Of a stretch of DNA of 32,018 nucleotides, positions 1 through 7,496 are shown piece by piece. Origin of the DNA: an uncultured Bacillota bacterium (GTDB lineage: Bacteria; Bacillota_I; Bacilli_A; RFN20; CAG-631); contig CAJJXN010000011.1 in the NCBI GenBank assembly GCA_905197115.1, positions 1 through 32,018 of the forward strand, in the 5' to 3' direction. Positions within the stretch are counted from its first letter, which is position 1. The number at the start of each line of letters is the position of its first letter. The notes beneath the pieces were generated by a model. The model did not search any database and had not been told where the DNA came from. It worked only from the letters and a program-made list of their open reading frames with translations. The translations under genes were made by a program, and so were the position numbers.

Positions 1-149
1 GTGTAGGGAAAAATCAGTATGGTCATCCTTCAAAAGAAGTTTTAGATGTATTAAATCAAAATCATGTAAAAATTTTAAGAACGGATAAAAGGGGCTCTAT
101 ACTTTTTTCTTATCGATATCATTTTTATTATATCGAAACAGCAAAATAA
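1..149 (+). CDS. comEC: ComEC/Rec2 C-terminal end (partial)
   Basis: The reading frame is open from the window edge (codons from base 3) to TAA at 147-149, so only about 48 C-terminal residues are visible. The motif NQYGHPSKEVLDVL followed by ILRTDKRGSI matches the end of the metallo-beta-lactamase domain of ComEC, the DNA-uptake channel protein of the competence machinery, where H-P-S and the R-T-D-x-x-G-x-I strand are characteristic. The gene order comEC-holA is common in Firmicutes and supports the call. Everything upstream, including the membrane competence domain, lies outside the window, so it cannot be said whether the gene is intact. Certainty is good for the family and nil for function. 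Confidence 0.8.
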   Translation, partial: VGKNQYGHPSKEVLDVLNQNHVKILRTDKRGSILFSYRYHFYYIETAK

Positions 150-158
150 TGTTATAAT
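150..158 (+). promoter_or_regulatory. Extended -10 promoter of holA
   Basis: TGTTATAAT (TGn plus TATAAT) lies just after the comEC stop. A start site about 7 bases downstream would leave a leader of only about 12 nt, running almost directly into the GAGGTGA ribosome binding site (163-169). No convincing -35 box is seen. Confidence 0.5.
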
Positions 159-176
159 AAAAGAGGTGATAAAGAT

Positions 177-1130
177 ATGATTTATTTACTTATAAGTGAG
201 CCAAGTTTATTATTAAAGTCTACAATTAATCAAATTGTCGATAAAAGCATATCTTTTAAAGACGAATTTAATTATGTTTCATTTGATTTTGAAACAAATT
301 CTTTAGAAACAATCATTGATTCTTTACAAACACCTGCTTTTGGCAGTGAAAGAAAAGTGGTAATTGCGAAAAATCCATTTTTTTTAGAAGAAGAAAAAAA
401 GAAAAGTCCGTTAGCCAATGATATTAAATTATTAGAAGAATATTTATATCAGCCAAATGAAACAACTGATTTTATTATAGTTTGTCCTAAAAAATATTAT
501 AAGCCAAAACATAAAATAATAACAATTATTCAAAGCATTGGTGAAATTCAAAATCTGCTAATTGAATCTTATGAAGATTTACAAAATTATGCTCAAACAT
601 TGTCTAAAAAGTTAAAAATTGAATTTGAGCCAAGTGCTTTCATGCTTTTTTTAAGCCGTTGTAAAGATGTTACAACGCTTGAAAAAGAAATTTCAAAACT
701 TTCTTTATACGATTCATATCTTGATTATGAAAGTGTTGACGCTTTAGTTCCACGCCCATTAGAAGAAAATGTTTTTGATTTATCAAATGCCATTTTAAAG
801 AGGCAAACACAAAAAGTGATGCAAATTTATGCTGATTTAAAGAAATTAAAAACAGAGCCGATTATGTTAATTGGTTTATTAGCGAATCAGTTTCGATTTA
901 TGCTACAAGTGGGAATATTAAAAAAAGAAAGATATAGCGATGAACAAATTATCAATGAATTGAAAGTGCACCCATATCGTGTTAAATTAGCGAAAGAAAA
1001 CTTAAACTTACATTCTATAGAAGAAATAAAAGATTATTTAGTTAAATTAGCAAACTTGGATATCTCTATTAAAAAAGGAGTAAAAGATCGCTTTATTGAT
1101 TTGGAAATATTTTTAAGTACAGGAAGATAA
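177..1130 (+). CDS. holA: DNA polymerase III delta subunit
   Basis: This 317-residue protein has the size and layout of HolA, the clamp-loader subunit that opens the beta sliding clamp for the replicative polymerase. Recognisable stretches are the N-terminal region with the PAFGSERKVVI segment, typical of the AAA-like domain I, the central LEKEISKLSLY helix, and the PLEENVFDLSNAIL motif that opens the C-terminal collar domain. The start ATG at 177 follows GAGGTGAT at 163-170 with normal spacing. It sits 27 bases after comEC, its usual neighbour; rpsT, often next, is absent here, and the gene is closed at once by a terminator. The delta family is weakly conserved, so the call rests on length, motifs and synteny together. 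Confidence 0.88.
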   Translation: MIYLLISEPSLLLKSTINQIVDKSISFKDEFNYVSFDFETNSLETIIDSLQTPAFGSERKVVIAKNPFFLEEEKKKSPLANDIKLLEEYLYQPNETTDFIIVCPKKYYKPKHKIITIIQSIGEIQNLLIESYEDLQNYAQTLSKKLKIEFEPSAFMLFLSRCKDVTTLEKEISKLSLYDSYLDYESVDALVPRPLEENVFDLSNAILKRQTQKVMQIYADLKKLKTEPIMLIGLLANQFRFMLQVGILKKERYSDEQIINELKVHPYRVKLAKENLNLHSIEEIKDYLVKLANLDISIKKGVKDRFIDLEIFLSTGR

Positions 1131-1157
1131 AAAAATACCATCAAAATGGTATTTTTT
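1129..1157. terminator. Bidirectional terminator between holA and the ABC transporter gene
   Basis: A perfect AAAAAATACCA / TGGTATTTTTT stem with a six-base loop ends in a T run on the plus strand and an equivalent T run on the minus strand. It can serve both holA and the convergent operon ending at 1169. Confidence 0.85.
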
Positions 1158-1168
1158 ATTTGAAAAGA

Positions 1169-3901
1169 TTATTTTAAATGAATGATATCAACAGGTTTCT
1201 TTTTCATCATTTGAATAGATGGAATTAATATACCTATTAATATAGTAATAAATTCAATTAGTATAATCCATAAAACTTGCATGAAAGTAAAATTTAAAAT
1301 CGGAATAAGTAAGTAGTTATTTTGCATTAAAATTTTATTGCTTGTGACAATGATAATGCCAGTCAAAGTAGAAGATAGCAAGACGACAAAAGTTGCAATT
1401 AAAATATTTTCTACAATAAACACTTTTATGATATCTTTTTTAGAAACACCTAAAGCCCTTAATATTCCTATTTCTCTTTGCTTATCAATCACGACACCAC
1501 TAAAATAATAATAGACAAAAATAATCATAAAAAATACTAATACAATAAATGCATATGTGCTTATAGGAACTATAATATTAAAAGTTCCTTCAAAACTATA
1601 AAAAGAAGAATAAATATCATTGTGCATTCCATAACGCATTTCTTGATAAGTTTTGATGCCATCTATTTCACATACTTCTTCTTCATCTTTAAAAATAGTA
1701 TCAGCTAGTTTTAAATGAGATAAATCTGTTTTTTTGTTATGAGTGATTGGTGTAATAACATAACTAATATGATTCCATCGGTTGTGAACTTCTTCTCTAA
1801 TCAAACTTAAAAAACTAGGACTTGTATAAATAATATGTGAATTTTCTTCCATAAATTCGACATCATAATACCCAACTACTTTTATATCAAAGGATAAATG
1901 ACTAACATTAATTGTTCTTTCTATATTTTCTGTAAAGAACTTTTCTGATTCTAAAAGGTCAATACCATATTGTTTAACAAAATAATGATATGTTTTTCCT
2001 GGTTCATATTTATTGTCAGAGTCTTTTGTTTCGTTTAAAATATAATTAGTATAATCGATGAAATAAAATGGTTCTACGGAATTAGGATGATCTTTTAAAA
2101 ATTCATCTTTAATTGTGTTGAAGTTTTTTTCTACATATTTATTAATGTATGAAGTTAAAATGGTGAACGAAGGAATTAGAGGCATATTAAGCGTTGATTT
2201 AGAAAGAAGAACTTCATTTTCTTTTAAACTATTTTTTCCGGGCATCCAATAAATATTTAAATTTTTATAACTTTCTTCATTAGCAACAATACCATTCATA
2301 AAATAAGAATTTCCTACAAAATTTTTAGGAGCAACTTGGCATAAATTAGAAGATTTTATAAAATCTTCATCAGAAAAAACTTCTCTGTAATATCCTTTTT
2401 TTACATAAACGGAGTTATGTGTGGAACCATTTTCTAAACAATCTCGTAGTTCGTTTTCAAGATTGACTTTGATTCTTCCCTTTAAATAAGGATCCTGAAT
2501 CAATTGATATCTTTTTTCGTTAAATTTCGTATCTAATATTCCAGTAATATAAAATTTTGGAGTTGTTAAGTAAATAGAACTATCAGTTGTTATAGTAGAT
2601 AAAGTAAGATATTTGTGGAGCATATCTTGTGGGCTTTTAATTTCATAAATATTTTCTTCATCATCGATGTATCCAAATTTCTGATAAAGTGTATAGGCTA
2701 ATTTGGTAATTACAATTTCATTGTTTGAACGAGGAAGATTTCCATATAATTCATAACCATAGTCATGAATGAATTCATTATCAATTTCAATGAATCCATT
2801 AATGTTATGCAAATAAGAATAGTCATTTTGAACACTAAGAGGCCAATTTAAAGAGGCATATCTATCAGCTGCAAAATAAATTTCATGTACTTTATTTGTG
2901 TTAAGTCTTTGCGATATTTTAGAAACATCTTTATCATCCATTAATTTATTAAAAGCGTTTTCTTTTACGCCATAATCATTTTCTTTAACTAAATGATTTG
3001 AATAAGCAAGGTAACGTACATCATTTTCATATATTGAATTTAATGCTTTTTGATGCTTATCATAAGAAGCGATAGAATTTGAAACACCTAAAAGAACAAA
3101 AGCAATTAAAGATAATATGATGGAAACACATAGTCTTCCGGGCCTTTTCTTTAAAAAGCCCTTTGAGAGTTTAAAAATATTTTTTGTGGATAATTTATGT
3201 GAATCCAATGTTAATTGACTTGAATCATTTTCAATGGATTCTTGACTATCTTTTATAACAATTCCATCTCTCATTTCAATAATTCGATCTCCATATTCAA
3301 GAGCAGACTCTTTATCATGAGATACGACAATAACTAATCTTTCTTTGCTGATTTCTTTTAACAATTGAAAAATAGTGCGAGAAGTTTCATAATCTAATGA
3401 ACCTGTTGGCTCATCGCATAAAAGCATTTTTGGTTTTTTGATTAAAGCTCTAGCAATAGCAACTCTTTGTTTTTGACCACCTGATAATTCATTTGGTAGC
3501 CTTTTTTCTAATCCTGATAGTTCTGTTTGATTAAGAACATTTGAAATATCTTGATTATGGTTTTGTTGTAAGTCTAACGCAAAAGATATGTTTTTTTCGA
3601 CAGAATAATCTTCAAGTAGATTATATTCTTGAAACACGAAACCAACAAACAAGTTACGATAAGCATCGAGTTCTTGCTCACTAAAATCCTTCATTGATCG
3701 ATTTGATATTAAAATATCTCCATTATCAAAAGAGTCAAGCGCACCAAGAACATTTAAAAAAGTTGTTTTCCCACAACCAGATTTGCCAACGAGAAAAATC
3801 ATTCCCTTTGAAGGAAGAGATAGTGTTATATTTTTAAGTGCTTCTACTTTTGAAGCTTTCTTAGAATAGTAGTTTTTGCTTAATTGATTGATTTGTATCA
3901 T
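1169..3901 (-). CDS. MacB-type ABC transporter, ATPase-permease fusion with very large extracellular domain
   Basis: This 910-residue protein is a complete half-transporter. The N-terminal ATPase (residues 1-215) shows Walker A GKSGCGKTT (39-47), the signature LSGGQKQR (139-146), Walker B LLCDEP (160-165) and the H-loop histidine (195). A membrane helix at about 256-277 is followed by roughly 490 extracellular residues, then three helices (about 781-800, 830-855, 873-895) with the FtsX-type IDKQREIGILRALGVSKKD loop. This is MacB/FtsX topology, in which ATP hydrolysis drives an outside mechanical domain rather than a classical pore. MacB itself is near 650 residues; the difference is in the extracellular part. 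The gene starts 9 bases after the MACPF gene, with the AAGGTGA site overlapping that gene's stop, so the two are translationally coupled. A role in release of, or protection from, the MACPF protein is inference. Confidence 0.85.
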   Translation of the reverse strand: MIQINQLSKNYYSKKASKVEALKNITLSLPSKGMIFLVGKSGCGKTTFLNVLGALDSFDNGDILISNRSMKDFSEQELDAYRNLFVGFVFQEYNLLEDYSVEKNISFALDLQQNHNQDISNVLNQTELSGLEKRLPNELSGGQKQRVAIARALIKKPKMLLCDEPTGSLDYETSRTIFQLLKEISKERLVIVVSHDKESALEYGDRIIEMRDGIVIKDSQESIENDSSQLTLDSHKLSTKNIFKLSKGFLKKRPGRLCVSIILSLIAFVLLGVSNSIASYDKHQKALNSIYENDVRYLAYSNHLVKENDYGVKENAFNKLMDDKDVSKISQRLNTNKVHEIYFAADRYASLNWPLSVQNDYSYLHNINGFIEIDNEFIHDYGYELYGNLPRSNNEIVITKLAYTLYQKFGYIDDEENIYEIKSPQDMLHKYLTLSTITTDSSIYLTTPKFYITGILDTKFNEKRYQLIQDPYLKGRIKVNLENELRDCLENGSTHNSVYVKKGYYREVFSDEDFIKSSNLCQVAPKNFVGNSYFMNGIVANEESYKNLNIYWMPGKNSLKENEVLLSKSTLNMPLIPSFTILTSYINKYVEKNFNTIKDEFLKDHPNSVEPFYFIDYTNYILNETKDSDNKYEPGKTYHYFVKQYGIDLLESEKFFTENIERTINVSHLSFDIKVVGYYDVEFMEENSHIIYTSPSFLSLIREEVHNRWNHISYVITPITHNKKTDLSHLKLADTIFKDEEEVCEIDGIKTYQEMRYGMHNDIYSSFYSFEGTFNIIVPISTYAFIVLVFFMIIFVYYYFSGVVIDKQREIGILRALGVSKKDIIKVFIVENILIATFVVLLSSTLTGIIIVTSNKILMQNNYLLIPILNFTFMQVLWIILIEFITILIGILIPSIQMMKKKPVDIIHLK

Positions 3902-3910
3902 AAAATCACC

Positions 3911-5410
3911 TTACTTTGCATATTGTATAGTCACATATAAATTTTTGTTCATCCAGTTATCTCTACCACTTCCATGAGCTCCATAACGAATATATAAAGT
4001 GGGATACTGTATTTCTGATAACATTAGTGATTGGGAAAAAGAAACCTTTCCATAAGTAGTTTTTTTGTTACTTCCTCCATATTCATAGTTGTTTTTTTGA
4101 AATAGTAAATTAGATGAAGTCATTTCAGGACCATTGTATATATAAAATTCTTGATATCCGCTATCGACTTCTTTCATATCTAAGCTTATAGTAATAATAA
4201 TCGTTTTATAACCATGAGTTCTTAACACTCTAGGACCATAATAACAATAGGTATTTAAATCAATTATGTCATGGGGTTGCTTATTTAAGTCATTTTCATC
4301 GGTTATAGTAAATTCTCTTTGTCTTACAGGTAATTTATCATTGTCAAAAGTAGAATTGTAAATTAGAGGTGAAGCATTATATTTTGAAGTATCTATTGTA
4401 TTAGTTATTGCGTATTCTTCATAAGCTTCCATCATATTTTGTCTATTTTCATATGTGTCAAATTCGTCAGGAAGAAAATTCCAAAGAGGTATTAATCCAT
4501 CTGGCGTTGTATTTACTAAAACTAAATTATTAGGATTATCCAAACTATTACACCAAGAAGTATATTTATCATAAAAATCTGACATTTGCACTATTGAAAA
4601 AGTATTTCCTCCATATGCTTTTAAATTTAATTTTTCAATATATTCTCCTGTTTTTTCCTCCGTTATTTCTCTAATGTCAAAAGAAGCAGTTGCTTTTATT
4701 CCATCTTTTACTTTTGCGTCTAATTTTGATGCTAATTCACCACCTACGTCTATTTGATTTGAAAAAACGTTATAAAATAAATTTGTTTTTCCACCATACT
4801 CTGCTCTGACGATAATATGAGTTCCAAATTTATTGAAAATTTCAGCAAAAGTGCCATGGTTAGAAAAAACGGCTTCTAATGCTAATAAAAAATAAGGATT
4901 TAAATGTTTTTTGTATTCATTTAAATTAGAAGTATAATCAGGAAGAGCATAACTTTCTTTTACTATTAAAGAATGAAATCTATAATAATATTGACTTGCA
5001 TTATAAAGGTAGTTTTCATCTGAGTCCATTTTAAATCCTATAGAAGCATTAGGAGAAAATAAAGGTATTCCTAAAGTGGCATTTAAATTGAATTTAAAAT
5101 TGGATGTTATTTTTTTAGAAATATCATTAAATGATTTTCCGGTTTCATAAGTCGTATCGGTATATATGGTATTAATTTTATTATTTTTTGCAATATCAAT
5201 TTGAGTTTGTAACCAATCTCTATCAAAAATACAAGAACCAACTAAAATATTTTCTGATGAAATATCATCGCTTGTGACAGCATTTATTCCATACCCTAGA
5301 CCATTTATATTGGAAGATGATTCAGCTCGGAGTGCTTGCCCTTTTGATTGATGTGACATAGGAAATGATAAAAGCATTAAAATAGACAAAATAACCATTT
5401 TGTGTTTCAT
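3911..5410 (-). CDS. Secreted MACPF (membrane attack complex/perforin) domain protein
   Basis: This 499-residue protein has a Sec signal peptide (positively charged MKHKM, hydrophobic 6-19, likely cleaved near 26-30) and no lipobox. The early GLGYGINAV segment resembles the strand that opens MACPF domains, and residues 192-208 read FNKFGTHIIVRAEYGGK, matching the MACPF signature (aromatic, FGTH, a short spacer, GG). The regions around 95-135 and 225-260, rich in alternating small, polar and charged residues, sit where MACPF proteins carry helices that unfurl into membrane hairpins. About 150 C-terminal residues are beta-rich and do not resemble a domain I can name; they could be a receptor-binding or targeting module. 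Known family members make ring-shaped pores (perforin, complement C9, Bacteroidetes toxins), but some bacterial ones are not lytic. It is first in an operon with a MacB-type transporter. The family call is good; target and activity are unknown. Confidence 0.78.
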   Translation of the reverse strand: MKHKMVILSILMLLSFPMSHQSKGQALRAESSSNINGLGYGINAVTSDDISSENILVGSCIFDRDWLQTQIDIAKNNKINTIYTDTTYETGKSFNDISKKITSNFKFNLNATLGIPLFSPNASIGFKMDSDENYLYNASQYYYRFHSLIVKESYALPDYTSNLNEYKKHLNPYFLLALEAVFSNHGTFAEIFNKFGTHIIVRAEYGGKTNLFYNVFSNQIDVGGELASKLDAKVKDGIKATASFDIREITEEKTGEYIEKLNLKAYGGNTFSIVQMSDFYDKYTSWCNSLDNPNNLVLVNTTPDGLIPLWNFLPDEFDTYENRQNMMEAYEEYAITNTIDTSKYNASPLIYNSTFDNDKLPVRQREFTITDENDLNKQPHDIIDLNTYCYYGPRVLRTHGYKTIIITISLDMKEVDSGYQEFYIYNGPEMTSSNLLFQKNNYEYGGSNKKTTYGKVSFSQSLMLSEIQYPTLYIRYGAHGSGRDNWMNKNLYVTIQYAK

Positions 5411-5449
5411 TTTTACCCTTCTTTCTTATAAAATACGTATTCTATCTAT

Positions 5450-5458
5450 ATTATATCA
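5450..5458 (-). promoter_or_regulatory. Extended -10 promoter of the MACPF-ABC operon
   Basis: On the minus strand TGATATAAT lies about 40 bases before the MACPF start codon, and AAGAAGGG precedes the ATG by five bases. A -35 box is not clear. The promoter sits directly after the ROK kinase terminator, so the operon appears to be its own transcription unit. Confidence 0.55.
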
Positions 5459-5462
5459 TAGC

Positions 5463-5498
5463 AAATAAAAAATGCACTAAAAATAAAAAGTGCATTTT
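5463..5498 (-). terminator. Terminator of the ROK kinase gene
   Basis: The perfect ten-base stem AAAATGCACT / AGTGCATTTT with an A/T-rich ten-base loop is followed on the minus strand by a T-rich run. It lies nine bases past the ROK kinase stop codon. Confidence 0.85.
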
Positions 5499-5506
5499 AA
5501 ATAACC

Positions 5507-6415
5507 TTAATTATCTAATTGATAAAGAGCAGCTGCGCCAATTGTTCCAGCTTTCCCTTTGAATTTAGAAATTTCTACAATGACATCATCATAACCTTGT
5601 TCATTTAATTTCTCTTTTATCGCTTGTATATTGATTAAACCACTTTCAGTTATTCCGCCAGCTAAAATGATATGTGTAGGATCAACAACTAAGCATAAAC
5701 TCAAAATGCTTTCAGCAATATCTTTATTCCATTGTTGAATGGCTTTTAAAACAATTGGATTTTGATTTTGTGCTAGTTCAGTAATTTTTAATCCCCCTAA
5801 TTGACCAAGCGATGTTTTTTGAGGACTTCTATAATTTGTTTCTTTAATCGTTTGAATTAAACCTGCAATACTTGCATAAGTTTCTAAACAACCTCTTCGA
5901 CCGCAATTACATTTACGTGCTTTTGGACCTTTAATTACCATGTGACCAAAGTTTCCCCCTCTTTGATAAGAGCCACGATAAATTTTGTGGTCAATAATTA
6001 AAGAACCGCCTACTCCTCTACCAAACACAATAAAGATGCCATTTTCTACATCTTTTAATCTTCCATAAGTCATTTCAGCAAGGGTTGCAGCCTGGCCATC
6101 GTTTTCAAGCCGTACTTCAATGTTTGGGAATATTTCTTTTAATTGTTTTGAAATTTCAAAGTTTCTCCAATTTAAATTGGCTGCAAAAATGACCACACCA
6201 TCTTTGATTTCACCTGGACAACCAATTCCAATTTTATGAATATGATATTTCTCAATCCAATGAGTTAAAGTCGTTTTTAAGAAAGGAAGAAGCTTATCTT
6301 GTTCGCCTTTCCAAGTATTTTTATAGGAAGTAAATTGGATGATTTGATCTTCTTCAACCACACCCATTTTTACACTGGTTCCACCAATATCAATCGCTAA
6401 TATTTTTTCACTCAT
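5507..6415 (-). CDS. ROK family sugar kinase (glucokinase-like)
   Basis: ROK kinases phosphorylate hexoses or amino sugars with ATP in the cytosol. The phosphate-binding DIGGTSVKMG (9-18), the catalytic aspartate in ENDGQAA (D106) and the zinc site, with H158 and CNCGRRGC (C169, C171, C176), are all present, and there is no DNA-binding domain, so this is the kinase type rather than a repressor. The start is set at ATG 6415. An in-frame TTG at 6424 abuts the AAAAGAGAG ribosome binding site with no spacing, whereas 6415 is nine bases from it. One oddity is that the glutamate usual in the GExGH sugar-binding motif is Asn here (GGNFGH), which may alter sugar specificity. It is transcribed divergently from degV. 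The substrate cannot be told from sequence. Confidence 0.88.
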   Translation of the reverse strand: MSEKILAIDIGGTSVKMGVVEEDQIIQFTSYKNTWKGEQDKLLPFLKTTLTHWIEKYHIHKIGIGCPGEIKDGVVIFAANLNWRNFEISKQLKEIFPNIEVRLENDGQAATLAEMTYGRLKDVENGIFIVFGRGVGGSLIIDHKIYRGSYQRGGNFGHMVIKGPKARKCNCGRRGCLETYASIAGLIQTIKETNYRSPQKTSLGQLGGLKITELAQNQNPIVLKAIQQWNKDIAESILSLCLVVDPTHIILAGGITESGLINIQAIKEKLNEQGYDDVIVEISKFKGKAGTIGAAALYQLDN

Positions 6416-6438
6416 GATTATCAACTCTCTTTTAATAT

Positions 6439-6468
6439 ATTATATCATTTCTTTAGAAAAATTCTCAA
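6439..6468 (-). promoter_or_regulatory. Promoter of the ROK kinase gene
   Basis: On the minus strand a -35 TTGAGA (6463-6468) is 18 bases from TATAAT (6439-6444), which is itself preceded by TGA to give an extended -10. The predicted leader is about 17 nt. Confidence 0.7.
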
Positions 6469-6481
6469 CCATTCTCCTTTG

Positions 6482-6510
6482 TTGATTTTTTATTTTTTTG
6501 ATAGTATAAT
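6482..6510 (+). promoter_or_regulatory. Promoter of degV
   Basis: A -35 TTGATT (6482-6487), a 17-base spacer and -10 TATAAT (6505-6510) lie just before GGAGG (6517-6521) and the ATG at 6531. The predicted leader is about 14 nt. It is back to back with the ROK kinase promoter. Confidence 0.75.
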
Positions 6511-6530
6511 GGTAGCGGAGGTAATTAGTT

Positions 6531-7379
6531 ATGAATAAAGTAATCATATCTTGTGATACAACTGCTTGCATTAGCAAAAAAGAAAGACAAAAATTAGGTG
6601 TTTATATTCTTCCTTTAAATGTTATTGTAAATGGTCAAGAGTATCATGATGGAGTATCAATTGATAATGAAACATTATGTTCAATGATGAAAAATAAAGC
6701 TACTATATCAACTTCTACTCCAACACCCGTTGAAATAGAAAATTTCTTTGATCACATTTTTGAAGAAACAAATGCAGATAAAGTAATTCACTTTACTATT
6801 TCATCAAAATTAAGCAGCATGTCTTCTTTATTTACGAATATTTGTAAAGAAAGATATGGAGATAAAGTAATAATTGTCGATTCTTTATCTGTATGCTCAT
6901 TTATGGGGAACTTAGTTCGTTATGCAGTAAAATTAAATAATGAAAATATTGAACCAAATGAAATTGTTTCATTGGTTAAACAAAGAATAGGAAAAGAAAT
7001 TGTTCTTTTTGTTCCAGAAACCATGGTCTATTTAAAACGTGGAGGAAGGGTTTCTCCTGCTGTTGCAGCAATTGGCAATCTTTTAGGAATTAAACCAGTT
7101 TTAAAATTAGGTGTAAATGGAATTGAAAAAGAAGGAACGACAAGAACTGTTAAAAAAGCATATTTATCAACTTTAGAAGAATTTGCCAAAGTTGAAAATT
7201 TAGAACAATATGAAATTCACATCATTGAATTTGATTCAATGAAAATTTGTAAAGAAATAAAAAAAGCAGCTGAAGAAATGTTACCAAACCTTCCTGTTAT
7301 CATTACTCCTATGTCTATTAATGTATGTGCACATGTTGGACCTGGAACATTTGGCATTGGATTAGTATTAAAAGTTTAA
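6531..7379 (+). CDS. DegV family fatty-acid-binding protein
   Basis: The 282-residue length, the opening SCDTTACISKKE strand, the TISTSTPTP loop and the HFTISSKLSSMSS segment are those of DegV (EDD fold) proteins, which bind a single fatty acid; in Firmicutes FakB members of this family present it to the kinase FakA for phospholipid synthesis. The central VYLKRGGRVSPAVAAIGNLLGIKPVLKL region is the most conserved part of the family. GGAGG nine bases upstream fixes the start. No fakA-like kinase is in the window, so whether this is a FakB paralogue or another DegV protein is open. It forms a single-gene unit with its own promoter and terminator. Confidence 0.9.
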   Translation: MNKVIISCDTTACISKKERQKLGVYILPLNVIVNGQEYHDGVSIDNETLCSMMKNKATISTSTPTPVEIENFFDHIFEETNADKVIHFTISSKLSSMSSLFTNICKERYGDKVIIVDSLSVCSFMGNLVRYAVKLNNENIEPNEIVSLVKQRIGKEIVLFVPETMVYLKRGGRVSPAVAAIGNLLGIKPVLKLGVNGIEKEGTTRTVKKAYLSTLEEFAKVENLEQYEIHIIEFDSMKICKEIKKAAEEMLPNLPVIITPMSINVCAHVGPGTFGIGLVLKV

Positions 7380-7399
7380 ACTATTATTTTAAAAAAATT

Positions 7400-7438
7400 A
7401 AAAGGAGAAACTTCTTAAAGAAGTGATCTCCTTTTTTT
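7400..7438 (+). terminator. Terminator of degV
   Basis: The outer stem AAAGGAGA / TCTCCTTT (7401-7408 with 7427-7434) encloses a second stem ACTTC / GAAGT and is followed by a run of seven T. Confidence 0.85.
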
Positions 7439-7446
7439 ATGAAATA

Positions 7447-7477
7447 TAAAAAGAGTCACAATATAAGCAACTCTTTT
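7447..7477 (-). terminator. Terminator of the lipoprotein operon
   Basis: AAAAGAGT / ACTCTTTT (7449-7456 with 7470-7477) with a 13-base loop ends in a T-rich run on the minus strand, about 20 bases after the stop of the second lipoprotein gene. Confidence 0.65.
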
Positions 7478-7496
7478 ATGAAATAAAATAATTGGT

